A DNA stretch of 64,000 nt from Pirellulales bacterium (GCA_022841705.1 JALHQZ010000003.1:62001-126000), one strand, 5' to 3'; positions 16,941 to 26,136 are shown, counted from the first letter of the stretch. The notes: generated from the letters alone by a model not told the origin. Numbers and translations are program-made.

Positions 16941-17613
16941 TATCGCTCCCAGGAACTGTCGAATCGCGGCAGCGAATCCTGCCCCGCGCCAAAGTTTAAG
17001 TCAGAAAATCGGTGGGGGAACACACTTACCGGGCCCCGAATAAGACCCGCAGTTTACCGGGCGGCCTGCAACATGGTCAACCATAGAGCGCCCGCATTCA
17101 TCCCGCGCCGCAGCGCAAAATCAGCCGGAAAAACCGGCAAAATTTGCGTATCCGCCCCGGGCAATTCCGGTGGGGCGAATGATCGATTGAAATCAGCGCG
17201 AATTGGCCCTGGACCGTCCTTCATCGGATTAACCACAGAGGGCACCGAGGACACAGAGAGTGGGAGAAGTGGCCGTCGAGGCGCAACGTGGTTTCATTAT
17301 TTTGGCCAAAGGCCTCCGTTCATCGTAGCCTGGGGCAGAGCGCAGCGCCGCCCCAGGTGATGTGGGTGGTTTGGTGACTTTGGCTGAAAGCCATATTCAC
17401 CATCGGGTGCGACGGGTGTGTTTGGCCTTCAGCCAAAATGAACTGCTTGTTGCAACTCCTGGGGCGGCGCTGCGCTTTGCCCCAGGCTACGGTGACGAGT
17501 TGGCCTTCAGCCAACTTTCATTTGACGACAACCGTTTAACTCTGCAACCACTGTTTCTCTTTCTCTCTGTGCCCTCTGTGGTAAATCTTCTTTCTGTCGC
17601 CCCGTCGGAATAC
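16941..17613. other. 673-base spacer with nested inverted repeat
   Basis: Bounded by the hppA start and the holB stop, both on the minus strand. No gene is credible here. The left ~280 bases hold the hppA upstream region with no clear promoter. The right part is a nested foldback element described separately. Confidence 0.7.
17228..17585. repeat. Nested foldback element A
   Basis: The outer arms read AACCACAGAGGGCAC at the left (17230) and the complement CTCTGTGCCCTCTGTGG at the right (17564-17581). Inside, 17325-17357 and 17458-17490 are 33-base arms with one mismatch (GTAGCCTGGGGC.../...GCCCCAGGCTAC). Innermost, TTGGCTGAA pairs with TTCAGCCAA. No coding capacity or transposase. The outer words recur in element B at 25674. 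Confidence 0.9.
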
Positions 17614-18591
17614 TCACCGCAATTGCCCCACCCAATGTGGAATCAGATTCGCCAAGTTCACGTTCCGCCCCAGCGCCTGCTCCGCTTCAAAACAATGATC
17701 GATGTTCGCGAGTAACGGTTCGGCCGACAGCGGATCAGCCGCCGCGCCGCGTACGCGATCGCGAAAGAACTCCAGCGCCCCGGCGAGCACCTGCCCCATC
17801 CGTTCGCGCCGTTCGGACGCATCCTTGCCCGACTCGTTCACGAAATCTTCGACCAACCCGGCGAACTTGTGGGCATCGCGCCGGCCCGCCGAGAGATAAG
17901 CGATCAGTTGCGTGCGGAAACTCCACCACGCCTCATCCGCCGCCAGTGCAAGTCGTGACAATGCCCCGCCACTTCGCTCCGCAAGCACGGCAAGCTCCGC
18001 AGCCGGCGTCTCCGGCCGCTGCGCCTGCGCAATCGACAACACATCCGCCGTCGAGAGCGCCCCGAATCGCACCACCTGCGCGCGACTTCGAATCGTTGGC
18101 AACTGTTTGGCCAGCGACGTGCCGATGAGAATCAGCACCGACCGCGGCGGCGGTTCTTCCAAGGTTTTGAGCAGCGCGTTCGCACACTCCACTCCCAACA
18201 AATCCGCGTCATCAATCACCGCAATCCGCCGCGACCCCATGTACGGCCGCAGCGACAAATCGTGACACAGCCCCATTTGCCCGCGCTTTTCCGGCGGCCC
18301 AATAAACAACTCCAGCGGCAACGAAGATTTCCCGGCGGGACACGCCACGGTTAAGAGGTCCGGATGATTACCCGCCCGCACAAGTTGACAGTTGTCACAA
18401 GTCCCACATGCTTCAAGCTCCGCATTCTCTGAGCGCGAACACAACAGCGCCTGCCCCAGCCCGAGCGCAAACGACCGCTTACCAACCCCTTCGGGCCCGA
18501 CAAACAAAAACGTACTCGCGAGCCGCCCGCGCGCAATCATGCGACGAAAGCGCTCAGCGATGGCATCGTGACCGAGGAGATTGGCGAACAT
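17614..18591 (-). CDS. holB: DNA polymerase III delta' subunit (clamp loader)
   Basis: A 325-residue protein taken from the ATG at 18591 (MFANLLGHDAIAERF), the conserved family start; a frame from 18633 adds 14 unlikely residues. The AAA+ domain carries GPEGVGKR, a CGTCDNC zinc knuckle (CxxCxxC) and IDDADLL, then TLEEPPPRSV, with RSRAQ in place of the usual SRC. It loads the sliding clamp as part of the replicative clamp loader. The C-terminal collar domain is short and Ala-rich. It follows the SUFU-domain gene by 50 bases. Confidence 0.9.
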   Translation of the reverse strand: MFANLLGHDAIAERFRRMIARGRLASTFLFVGPEGVGKRSFALGLGQALLCSRSENAELEACGTCDNCQLVRAGNHPDLLTVACPAGKSSLPLELFIGPPEKRGQMGLCHDLSLRPYMGSRRIAVIDDADLLGVECANALLKTLEEPPPRSVLILIGTSLAKQLPTIRSRAQVVRFGALSTADVLSIAQAQRPETPAAELAVLAERSGGALSRLALAADEAWWSFRTQLIAYLSAGRRDAHKFAGLVEDFVNESGKDASERRERMGQVLAGALEFFRDRVRGAAADPLSAEPLLANIDHCFEAEQALGRNVNLANLIPHWVGQLR

Positions 18592-18641
18592 GGCAAGGTG
18601 CTGAATTAGGAATCGAAGACTTCTTAAGAACAAACGTCCGA

Positions 18642-19706
18642 TTAACCTACAACGTCGGTTACTTTGCCATCTGAATCTTTGATCTCAGATTTTTCGACTT
18701 GAATTGATAAACGCGGATGTCCGGGTACTTTGTAAGTGCCAGCCTTTGGCGCCAGGGACCGCTTCAATTCGAGAATCGCATCAGTGGTTATTTCCAAAAC
18801 CAAGCTTTGCTCCTCGATTCTCCAACGATTTGTATCACTTGGAATGAATTTAATCGATGCAGATGTTCCGTAGAGAACGAAGTCACGGCCGTATGGAATT
18901 CTTCCACAAAGCCGGCTAAGCATGGACTCAACGTACAACGCCCCGATGTAAACCGTACAACCGCCCGACCAACGGGACTTCTTAAAACTAGCCTGTTCCG
19001 TGTAAAGCCCCGTCGATGAAGCTCCCTCAATTTTCGTTCTTGAACGAACCTGCTCTGCAAAGTCAACATCTTCAAGGAATGAACAACGCTCAAGATCAAT
19101 GATATGGAGGGGGTTTCGTGTAGCGGCCAGTTCGATGAAAGACACCGCGTTCCAACACTGAATCGCGTCCAGTTCATCCTCGGTCAGCCCGACGACCTGT
19201 AAAAAATCGACGGAACCGTTAGCAGTTAAGATCGTGCCCAACTGAGGATCGAGAACGAATGCGATCGCAACCAAGCGAGTGTTACTATCAAGTCGAATTG
19301 GCCCGTTGAGCGGCATCGAGTGGCCACAACCAAACAGCCTGCCAGTCTCGAACACGTAGCGTGCGAGATTCTGCAACAGACTGAAAACCCAAGCGGCATG
19401 GTCTTCGGCAGTGTTGGCCTTTAGCCGCAGCGTCAATTCGAAGCCAAATCCACTCACTTCGAGGTTATCTGATTCCTTCTCATAGAGCTCCGAAAATCCG
19501 TATGTAACGAAATGCCAACAGTTTGCTTCTTCGTCCCTGTAAGCGCTAAGGCCCGTGAGCGGGTCTTTGCCACCGAATGCGTAGGGAATGATTGTACCCC
19601 AATGCTTCGGCTCAATTTTACCGTGAACGCTCTCGAGCGCAGCATCGATTGCACTCCAGCCGATTGCTTCCGGCTCATGATCTTCAGGCACTTCACCTGG
19701 CTTCAT
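18642..19706 (-). CDS. SUFU (suppressor of fused) domain protein
   Basis: A 354-residue protein from the ATG at 19706 (MKPGEVPEDHEPEAIGWSAI); the open frame extends 35 residues further upstream without family support. The SUFU signature is clear: KHWGTIIPYAFGGKDPLTG, HFVTYGFSELYEKESD and SGFGFELTLRL. Bacterial SUFU proteins are best known as immunity proteins of polymorphic toxin systems, where they bind and neutralise a toxin. No toxin gene lies nearby, so this may be an orphan immunity protein or a family member with another role. The second half (about 200-350) looks like a separate beta-rich domain. Confidence 0.85.
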   Translation of the reverse strand: MKPGEVPEDHEPEAIGWSAIDAALESVHGKIEPKHWGTIIPYAFGGKDPLTGLSAYRDEEANCWHFVTYGFSELYEKESDNLEVSGFGFELTLRLKANTAEDHAAWVFSLLQNLARYVFETGRLFGCGHSMPLNGPIRLDSNTRLVAIAFVLDPQLGTILTANGSVDFLQVVGLTEDELDAIQCWNAVSFIELAATRNPLHIIDLERCSFLEDVDFAEQVRSRTKIEGASSTGLYTEQASFKKSRWSGGCTVYIGALYVESMLSRLCGRIPYGRDFVLYGTSASIKFIPSDTNRWRIEEQSLVLEITTDAILELKRSLAPKAGTYKVPGHPRLSIQVEKSEIKDSDGKVTDVVG

Positions 19707-19894
19707 AGCGAATACTCGGAAGAGAACAGTTAGGCGGAATTGGTCGGCATCACTAGAGTATATCAAAACCCTCCGAATTCCGTGCGCCAATTTTTCCTCT
19801 GTCAACCCCAAATTGTAGCCACTTCAGAATTCCCAAAATATTCTGCGTTTCGATCTAGAAAGTGGCCACCCAATGATGTACAAATAAACATGCA

Positions 19895-20141
19895 CGTCTA
19901 CCCAGCGCCGCACAAGTGCGGGGCGCTCGATGGTTCAGAGGAAACCTGCTCTCGAGCGCAGGTGAACCGTTGGCACGAGCGCTCCTTGAATCAGGCGACA
20001 AGGGCGTGCGGAGATCGGAACAGTTTGGTCAGAACTTGCGCGCCGCCTAGCGCGGGCTGCGCGGAGGGACCGGGTTTAATAGTCGCCCGACCAATTTCCA
20101 ATCTCCCGATCGGGATTCGATGAGGCGCCTCATCTTTTTTT
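19895..20141 (+). ncRNA. Candidate structured RNA with intrinsic terminator
   Basis: GCGCTCG near 19924 pairs with CGAGCGC near 19978, enclosing GGTTCA/TGAACC and CCTGC/GCAGG, a stacked imperfect hairpin of about 60 bases. GC-rich blocks follow, then the 16-base perfect palindrome GATGAGGCGCCTCATC (20119-20134) and seven T (20135-20141). I could not match it to RNase P, SRP, 6S or tmRNA landmarks. The start is a guess. Confidence 0.4.
20119..20141 (+). terminator. Intrinsic terminator
   Basis: Perfect 16-base palindrome (6-bp stem, GCGC loop) directly followed by seven T on the plus strand. The only thing upstream that it could end is the RNA candidate. Confidence 0.65.
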
Positions 20142-20265
20142 CAGCCGGTACACCACGCAGATTGAAGGTTCACCCTATCACGAAAAAGCTGGTCATTCAC
20201 GTCTCCGCCTACAAACTTGGCGTTTGTTGGCCCAGCAGAAAGTTCGCGCCGAAAGGGCAACTTCC

Positions 20266-20336
20266 GTAGCACGCTCGCCGAAGTCCCGTGCGCACGGAAA
20301 ATTCACCATCAACACGGGACTGCGGTCCCGTGCTAC
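20266..20336. repeat. Foldback element, small
   Basis: GTAGCACG at 20266 pairs with CGTGCTAC ending at 20336; AGTCCCGTG at 20282-20290 pairs with CACGGGACT at 20313-20321. The arms are imperfect in between. It lies upstream of sppA. Confidence 0.7.
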
Positions 20337-20522
20337 AGGCTCTGTATGCCACCCCAATTCAAAAAAGCGTGGTTTTTCGCCCGAAATCACCACCAAGCGG
20401 GCAATTGCTAGAGCACCAGCCCCAAACATTCTATGATTAACAGAGTCGCCAGTCGCCAACATCGGCGCGCCAGCGGCGAATACCCTTCGTTGTCTTCCTC
20501 CTATTTACTGGAGTCCCGATTC

Positions 20523-22352
20523 ATGATTACTCGTTCCGCTCCTTGGTTTTGCCTCCTCGCCTTGACCTGCTCGTTCGCCGTCGCCAAGACCGCTGAAAAC
20601 AAGGCGCCGGAAAAAGCTACCGAAGCAAAGCCCGCCGCGGCCAAGAAGATTCGCTACGCCCAAGTCGTGCTCAACACCGCATTGGCCGAAGCGCCGGGCG
20701 ATGAAGGTCCCTTCGGCGAACTGAAGGTCGATCTCCGCAAGATGGTCGCCCGGTTCGATCGCGCCGCGAAGGACAACCGCATCGAAGGACTCGTGCTGCA
20801 AATCGAAAACCCCGGACTCGATCGCGCAAGTGTCGCCGAACTGCGCGAAGCGATTCACCGGTTCCGCAAGAGCGGGAAGAAAGTTTATGCCCAACTCGAA
20901 ACTGCGGAGACTTCCGACTACTTACTCGCTTGCGCTTGCGATGAAATCGTCATGCCCGAAAGCGGTTACCTGATGATCCCCGGCGTGCGGGCCGAACCGA
21001 TGTTCTACAAAGGACTGCTCGCGAAACTCGGCGTCGAAGCGGACTTCATTCACATGGGCGACGCGAAAGGCGCGGCCGAACCTTACACCCGCGAAAACTG
21101 GAGCGAACCGGTTAAAGAGAACATGACCGCGCTGGTTGATGATCTCTATCAACACATGGTCGAAACCATCGCCCTCGATCGGCCGATCACCGAAGCTCGC
21201 GTGAAGGAGATCATCGACCAAGGTCTTCTGACCGCCAGCAAAGCGAAAGAAGCGGGGCTCATTGATCGCTTGGCCTATCCGAATGTTTTGCGTAAAGCGA
21301 TTGCCGAGAAGCATGACACGACCAACTTGGTCTACGTGCAAAACTACGGTCGCAAGAAGGTCGACACCGATTTCTCCGGCCCCGCTGGGTTCTTCAAGCT
21401 GATGGGCATGATCGCCAGCGGCAACTCGAACCCCAGCGCCAGCAGCGGCAAGAAGATCGCCGTCGTCTACGCCGTCGGGCCGATCATGTCGGGCAAGAGT
21501 GAATCGTCGCCGTTCGGTGGTGAATCGACCATCGGTTCAACGACAATCTGCGAAGCACTCGATGAAGCGAATCGCGACAAGAACGTCGCCGCGATCGTCC
21601 TGCGCGTCGATAGCCCCGGCGGCAGCGCGGTGGCCAGCGACATGATGTGGAGCAAGATCGCCGAGATCGAAAAGCCGGTCATCGCCAGCATGGGAAGCGT
21701 CGCGGCCAGCGGCGGCTACTACATCTCGATGGGTTGCGATCAGATTTACGCCGAGCCGAACGCGATCACCGGTTCGATTGGCGTGGTCGGCGGCAAGATG
21801 GCGCTGTCGGGATTGTTCGACAAACTCGGCATCACGACCGACCTCATTAGCCGCGGCGCCAACAGCGGCATGTTCAGCGGAATGAAGCCCTTTACTGACA
21901 GCGAACGCGCCGCGTTTTCCAGCATGATGGAAGAGACCTATGACCAATTCACCAGTAAAGTGGCCGCCGGTCGCAAGCTGGAGAAGAAACGCGTGCTGGA
22001 ACTTGCCGGCGGCCGGGTTTACACCGGTCGGCAAGCGAAGAAGCTCGGCCTGATTGACGAAGTCGGCACACTGGCCGACGCCGTCGCCGCGGCGAAGAAG
22101 CTGGCGAAGCTCGACGCCGATGATGAAGTCGGCATCATCACCTTGCCGAAGCCGGTTGACTTCTTCGAAGCCCTCTTTGGCGACAACGCCGACGAGAAAG
22201 AAGTCTGCCTGCAAGTGGATGTCACGAGCGGCCTGTTAGAATCAGCCGCCCCCGAAATCGCCGCCGCGAGCCGCCGGATGCAAACCGTCGGCAAACTCTT
22301 GAGCCGCGAACCGGTGCTGCTGATGGCGCCATTTGACTTGCGGGTGGAATAG
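20523..22352 (+). CDS. sppA: Signal peptide peptidase SppA, long two-domain form
   Basis: A 609-residue protein from the ATG at 20523, chosen because it begins the signal peptide MITRSAPWFCLLALTCSFAV; a frame from 20433 adds 30 residues. It is an S49-family serine peptidase with two ClpP-like domains, cutting leftover signal peptides at the membrane. Lys182 in MGDAKGAAEPYTREN matches the catalytic lysine of the N-terminal domain, and Ser396 in GSVAASGGYYIS is the nucleophile of the second domain, so the dyad is complete. DSPGGSA and GSIGVVGGKMA frame the site. It runs convergently with rseP, with only 10 bases between stops. Confidence 0.93.
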   Translation: MITRSAPWFCLLALTCSFAVAKTAENKAPEKATEAKPAAAKKIRYAQVVLNTALAEAPGDEGPFGELKVDLRKMVARFDRAAKDNRIEGLVLQIENPGLDRASVAELREAIHRFRKSGKKVYAQLETAETSDYLLACACDEIVMPESGYLMIPGVRAEPMFYKGLLAKLGVEADFIHMGDAKGAAEPYTRENWSEPVKENMTALVDDLYQHMVETIALDRPITEARVKEIIDQGLLTASKAKEAGLIDRLAYPNVLRKAIAEKHDTTNLVYVQNYGRKKVDTDFSGPAGFFKLMGMIASGNSNPSASSGKKIAVVYAVGPIMSGKSESSPFGGESTIGSTTICEALDEANRDKNVAAIVLRVDSPGGSAVASDMMWSKIAEIEKPVIASMGSVAASGGYYISMGCDQIYAEPNAITGSIGVVGGKMALSGLFDKLGITTDLISRGANSGMFSGMKPFTDSERAAFSSMMEETYDQFTSKVAAGRKLEKKRVLELAGGRVYTGRQAKKLGLIDEVGTLADAVAAAKKLAKLDADDEVGIITLPKPVDFFEALFGDNADEKEVCLQVDVTSGLLESAAPEIAAASRRMQTVGKLLSREPVLLMAPFDLRVE

Positions 22353-22362
22353 TTAGAATTGA

Positions 22363-24459
22363 CTACAAGTTCCGCGGAATCAACCCAAAATCCAGCCCGA
22401 ACACAAACGCCATCAGCATCAACAGGAATGCTAAGCCGGCGGTTTGGAGGACCATCACGAACTTTTCGCCGGCGGGCTTGCCGCGGATCGCTTCATAGGT
22501 AAGGAAGGCCATGTGGCCGCCGTCGAGCATGGGGATCGGTAGGAAGTTGATCACCGCGAGGTTGGCGCTCAGCATCGTGAGGAAGAGCAGCAGCTTGCCG
22601 AACCCTTCCGAAGAACGCTCGTAGGCTTGAGTCGCGATCGTCACCGGCCCGCCGAGCGCGGTCATCGGCACTTGCCGGCCGATCTTGCCGAGGAAGGTGT
22701 AGACGCCAAGCAGCGAACGCTTCGTGGCGGTGATCGCCGAGCTTGCTTGTTCGCTGAGCGAACTGGCGTAGCGCATTTCTTTTTGGAGATCAAGGATCGT
22801 GCCGCGCTTTGGTGAAAAAGCATCACTGCGAGTGTAGAACGGCACGGTGACGAGATGGACTTTGCCATCGCGCTTCAGTTGGAGTTCCAGCGCCGGTTCA
22901 TCACGCAGATCGAGTGTCTGCCCGCTGTTTGCCAGTGAGAGCCAACTCACTGAACCTGATACATAAGTTTCGTCCTGCAGAACGGGCAGCGGTTCATCAA
23001 CGCCTTCGCCTTTGGCTTCCTTCGCTTCCTCAGACTGGGGGTTCTTGAACAAGATGCGCGCTGAAAGAATCTGATCGCCCGCCTTAATGTCCGCCACGCT
23101 GGCCGGAGAATCGGCAACGGTCGCCTGAATCGTCGGCTGCACATGGCACGCGATGCCGAGCGCAGAGAGCGCCAGCGGTTCGCTTTCTGTTTCGGCGCCT
23201 TCAAACCAATCAACCACGCGCGGTGTTAAAGCGACTTCACGTTCTTCGCCTTTCTCGTTGGCAATCGTGAGTTTCACTTCTTGTTCATCTCGCGCGAGTT
23301 TCTGCAGTTGCTGTTCAACGGTCAGCGGATCCCAACCGACCGAACCATCTTCCTTCGCGCCGATGGCAACGCCATCAATCGCGATGACTCGTTCGCCAAC
23401 ATTCAGCCCTGCTTTCGCGGCGGGCGAATCGACTTGCACGGCGATGATCGGGCCAAGTGTCGCGACAATGCCGAGCCCCTTAAGCGGCGCCGGCGGCACG
23501 ACAATCTTCACGAGCTCACCACCTTCCCGCGGCGCAAAGGGCTGGTGCTTCGGTGACTCACCACCGCGACGCACCGTGTACTCCAGCTCTTCGCCGTTAT
23601 GCAATGCAAGTTCGCGGACCAAGTCGGCATAGCTTTCCAGCGGCACGCTATTGATCGCCACCAGTTCATCGCCGGGCTCGAACGGATGGTCCGCTTTGTC
23701 GGCGGCCGAACCGGGCACGACTGCTTTCGTGTTCGAGAGTCGCAAGCTCATTGCGGGGGAAACGCCCAAGCGCGAAATTCTGCCCATCATCCGCGGGATG
23801 AGACGCATCGTTTCTGTTTCACCCGTGTTCGCTCGCTGCACGACGCATTCAACGCCGTTCTGCAAATCGCCAAGCAGTGCTTTGCCTTGCAGGTCTTCGT
23901 AGGTGGGGTTTTCAATTTCGCCAAGCTTCAAGATACGATCACCAGTTCGCAGTCCTGCTTCCCACGCGGCGCTGCTGGGCGCGGTACCGGAGATGGCACA
24001 GGGCATTTCTGGCACGCCGACGCCATACGCGATGAACGCAAAAATCACCGCGAAGATGATGTTCATGATCACGCCGGCCGAGATGATCGCCATCCTCTGC
24101 GGCACGCTTTTGGCCATGTAGCTGCGCGGATTGACGAACACGCGCTGGCCTTGCGGACCGATTATCTCCTTCGCTTCGGGCGAGGCGGCCGACTGCTGCG
24201 ACTCGGCGAGCTGGGCTTCAAAGTTGGCGGGGTTATCGTCTTGGCCCATCATCTTCACATAGCCGCCGAGCGGCAGGATGCCGATGCCGTACTCGGTCTC
24301 GCCCCACTTGCGGCTGAGTTTGTAGCCGCCGATGTCGAAGCCGACGAAGAATTTATCGCACTGCACGCCGCACCACTTGGCGACCGCGAAGTGCCCCAAC
24401 TCGTGGACGAAGATGACGAAGCCCAAGCCGAGAGCAACTTGCAAAATGCCCCACAGCAT
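22363..24459 (-). CDS. rseP: RIP metalloprotease, site-2 protease family, with several PDZ repeats
   Basis: A 698-residue protein from the ATG at 24459 (MLWGILQVALGL), which gives the usual short N-terminus and avoids a 40-base overlap with dxr; a frame from 24522 adds 21 residues. HELGH at 19-23 is the zinc site in the first membrane helix, and NFLPIPMLDGGH near the C-terminus is the third-ligand motif. Between them are about four PDZ-like units (GTAPSSAAWEAGL, VVPGSAADKA, VDSPAAKAGLNVG, VADSPASVADIKAG), against two in E. coli RseP. It cleaves membrane proteins within the bilayer. It follows dxr by 23 bases, the common bacterial order. Confidence 0.92.
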   Translation of the reverse strand: MLWGILQVALGLGFVIFVHELGHFAVAKWCGVQCDKFFVGFDIGGYKLSRKWGETEYGIGILPLGGYVKMMGQDDNPANFEAQLAESQQSAASPEAKEIIGPQGQRVFVNPRSYMAKSVPQRMAIISAGVIMNIIFAVIFAFIAYGVGVPEMPCAISGTAPSSAAWEAGLRTGDRILKLGEIENPTYEDLQGKALLGDLQNGVECVVQRANTGETETMRLIPRMMGRISRLGVSPAMSLRLSNTKAVVPGSAADKADHPFEPGDELVAINSVPLESYADLVRELALHNGEELEYTVRRGGESPKHQPFAPREGGELVKIVVPPAPLKGLGIVATLGPIIAVQVDSPAAKAGLNVGERVIAIDGVAIGAKEDGSVGWDPLTVEQQLQKLARDEQEVKLTIANEKGEEREVALTPRVVDWFEGAETESEPLALSALGIACHVQPTIQATVADSPASVADIKAGDQILSARILFKNPQSEEAKEAKGEGVDEPLPVLQDETYVSGSVSWLSLANSGQTLDLRDEPALELQLKRDGKVHLVTVPFYTRSDAFSPKRGTILDLQKEMRYASSLSEQASSAITATKRSLLGVYTFLGKIGRQVPMTALGGPVTIATQAYERSSEGFGKLLLFLTMLSANLAVINFLPIPMLDGGHMAFLTYEAIRGKPAGEKFVMVLQTAGLAFLLMLMAFVFGLDFGLIPRNL

Positions 24460-24482
24460 CGGACCCCAATCGCTCACAGCAA

Positions 24483-25658
24483 TCAAGCACAGACCCACGA
24501 ATGTACCTCCTGTCGAGCCCACGCGTCGAGTTCCAGCAGCCGTTCTAAAGTTGGCGCCGATTCAAACGGATGGGCTTCTAAAATGCTCCGGCATGCCGGC
24601 ACGATTTCGGTGAAGTGTAACTCGCCTTCGAGGAACGCCTGGACGGCGGCCTCGTTGGCGGCGTTCAGCACGGCGCCGCTGGTGCCGCCAGCGCGAGCGC
24701 AATCGAATCCCAGCGCAATCGCCGGGAAACGCTGCCGATCGGGCGGCTCGAACTCCAAGCGGAACGCTTTCTTCCAGTCGAGCCGGTCGCTCACGCCAGG
24801 TTGACGGTGCGGGTACTCGAGCGCGTATTGGATCGGCAGCCGCATGTCGGGCGGACTCATCTGGGCAATGATCGAACCGTCGATGAACTCGACCAACGAA
24901 TGAACGATCGACTGCGGATGAATCATTACATCGATCTTCTCGGCGGGCAAATCGAAGAGCCAGCGGGCTTCGATGATCTCGAGCGCTTTATTCATCATGG
25001 TGGCCGAATCGATAGTGATTTTCGGCCCCATGTCCCACGTGGGATGAGCAAGCGCTTCGTCGACAGTTACTTGTCGGAGTTGCTCCAGCGGCCACGTGCG
25101 GAACGGCCCGCCACTAGCGGTAAGGATCACGCGGGCGATTTCTTCCCGCTGGCCGCACTGCATCGCTTGGAAGAGTGCGCTATGTTCGCTATCGACCGGC
25201 AGCAGTTTGCCGGGCGAAGTGGCGAGCAGTTTGCTCACCAGCGGCCCGGCGCTCACGAGGGTTTCTTTGTTGGCGAGCGCCACAGTCTTGCCCGCTTCGA
25301 GTGCTGCCAGCACGCTCCGCAGTCCAGCGCTGCCGACAATCCCAGCGAGGACCACGTCCACATGTTCGCTGCGGACCGCTTGCAACAGTCCATCGGAACC
25401 GGTCACCAGCTCGACATTCTTCGGCAAACCCTTCCAATTGAAGGCGTCGGCCGCTTTGCGATCGGTCGCGACGACGACCTTCGGCAACAGGCGTTGGGCT
25501 TGCTCGACGAGCAGTTCGAACCGCGAATGGGCGGTCAGCACGGTGGCGGCGAGTCGCCCGTGGCTGCCGGCGATGACCTCGACGCCGCTCTTCCCCACGC
25601 TGCCCGTGGCGCCCAGCACAGCAACTTTGCGAGGAGAAAACATAAAACTCGAAAACAA
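24483..25658 (-). CDS. dxr: 1-deoxy-D-xylulose 5-phosphate reductoisomerase
   Basis: A 391-residue protein that makes 2-C-methyl-D-erythritol 4-phosphate, the first committed step of the non-mevalonate isoprenoid pathway. GATGSVG near the N-terminus binds NADPH. NKETLV, DSEHSA, TASGGPFR, HPTWDMGPKITIDSATMMNK and NAANEAAV are the metal and substrate motifs, all intact. An ATG five codons downstream (25643) is an equally good start. It is followed by rseP. Upstream is a 478-base spacer with two foldback elements, shared with divergent ftsH. Confidence 0.97.
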   Translation of the reverse strand: MFSSFMFSPRKVAVLGATGSVGKSGVEVIAGSHGRLAATVLTAHSRFELLVEQAQRLLPKVVVATDRKAADAFNWKGLPKNVELVTGSDGLLQAVRSEHVDVVLAGIVGSAGLRSVLAALEAGKTVALANKETLVSAGPLVSKLLATSPGKLLPVDSEHSALFQAMQCGQREEIARVILTASGGPFRTWPLEQLRQVTVDEALAHPTWDMGPKITIDSATMMNKALEIIEARWLFDLPAEKIDVMIHPQSIVHSLVEFIDGSIIAQMSPPDMRLPIQYALEYPHRQPGVSDRLDWKKAFRLEFEPPDRQRFPAIALGFDCARAGGTSGAVLNAANEAAVQAFLEGELHFTEIVPACRSILEAHPFESAPTLERLLELDAWARQEVHSWVCA

Positions 25659-25673
25659 CTTTTGGCGAAATAT

Positions 25674-25830
25674 TTCACCACAGAGAGCACAGAGGACACA
25701 GAGAAAGAAGGAGATTGGTCATTTCGGCTTGCTCATTGCGCAATTGAATGACCAAGTGACCAAGCCGAAATGACCCATGGTCCCGACTCTGTGTTTTCCC
25801 GTCCGTGCTCTCTGTGCCCTCTGTGGTGAA
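25674..25830. repeat. Nested foldback element B
   Basis: Left arm from 25674 (TTCACCACAGAGAGCACAGA...) and right arm ending at 25830 (...GCCCTCTGTGGTGAA) are complementary with small bulges. Inside, GGTCATTTCGGCTTG at 25718-25732 pairs perfectly with CAAGCCGAAATGACC at 25761-25775. The outer words are shared with element A. Confidence 0.9.
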
Positions 25831-26013
25831 TCTGAACTGCTGGAGCTTATTTTGACGTTACCCGACAGAGTTACCGAACGCCGTAACTTGGCCTGGGGAT
25901 TGAATTTGCAGCGAATTGGGTAATTCTATGGGGGGCCGGTAATAGCAGCAAGGCGGGAAATACGGGCGGGTCAAGCGAACCGGGGGGCTCTAAGGTACGT
26001 TAGAGATACTGAC

Positions 26014-26104
26014 TTGCCCTTCATGAGCCGGACGGCGTTTGCCCCCGGAGTTTAGCGTGTCCACCTCGCACTCCGGGGGCTGACGCCGCCCGGCTCGTGG
26101 GCAA
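26014..26104. repeat. Foldback element C
   Basis: TTGCCC...GAGCCGGACGGCGTT...GCCCCCGGAGT (26014-26051) pairs with ACTCCGGGGGC...GACGCCGCCCGGCTCGTGGGCAA (26070-26104). The inner stem is 11 bp without mismatch, the loop about 17 bases. It ends 33 bases before the ftsH start, so it could form in the ftsH leader transcript. Confidence 0.85.
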
Positions 26105-26136
26105 CGACTGCGGTTTTCATTCACATTCGACTGCGA

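Larger units (their letters stand above)
19707..20522. other. 816-base spacer: RNA candidate, terminator and foldback
   Basis: Bounded by the divergent SUFU and sppA genes. It holds a structured RNA candidate (about 19895-20141) ending in a perfect palindrome plus T-run, and a small foldback at 20266-20336. A 127-residue frame at 19740-20123 is biased and family-less, and I reject it as a gene. Confidence 0.6.
25659..26136. other. 478-base divergent spacer between dxr and ftsH
   Basis: Contains foldback elements B (25674-25830) and C (26014-26104) and about 180 bases of undefined sequence between them. It should hold promoters for both genes; none is clear by eye. Confidence 0.6.

Noticed and set aside
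17228..17585. Foldback A as an insertion sequence
   Set aside because: Inverted arms are present but there is no transposase frame and no visible target-site duplication.
19740..20123. Plus-strand frame of 127 residues upstream of sppA
   Set aside because: Composition is irregular, no family is recognisable and it overlaps the start of the SUFU gene on the other strand; an RNA or spacer explains it better.
23599..24804. 401-residue plus-strand frame opposite rseP and dxr
   Set aside because: Spans two conserved genes on the other strand and has the biased composition of an antisense reading.
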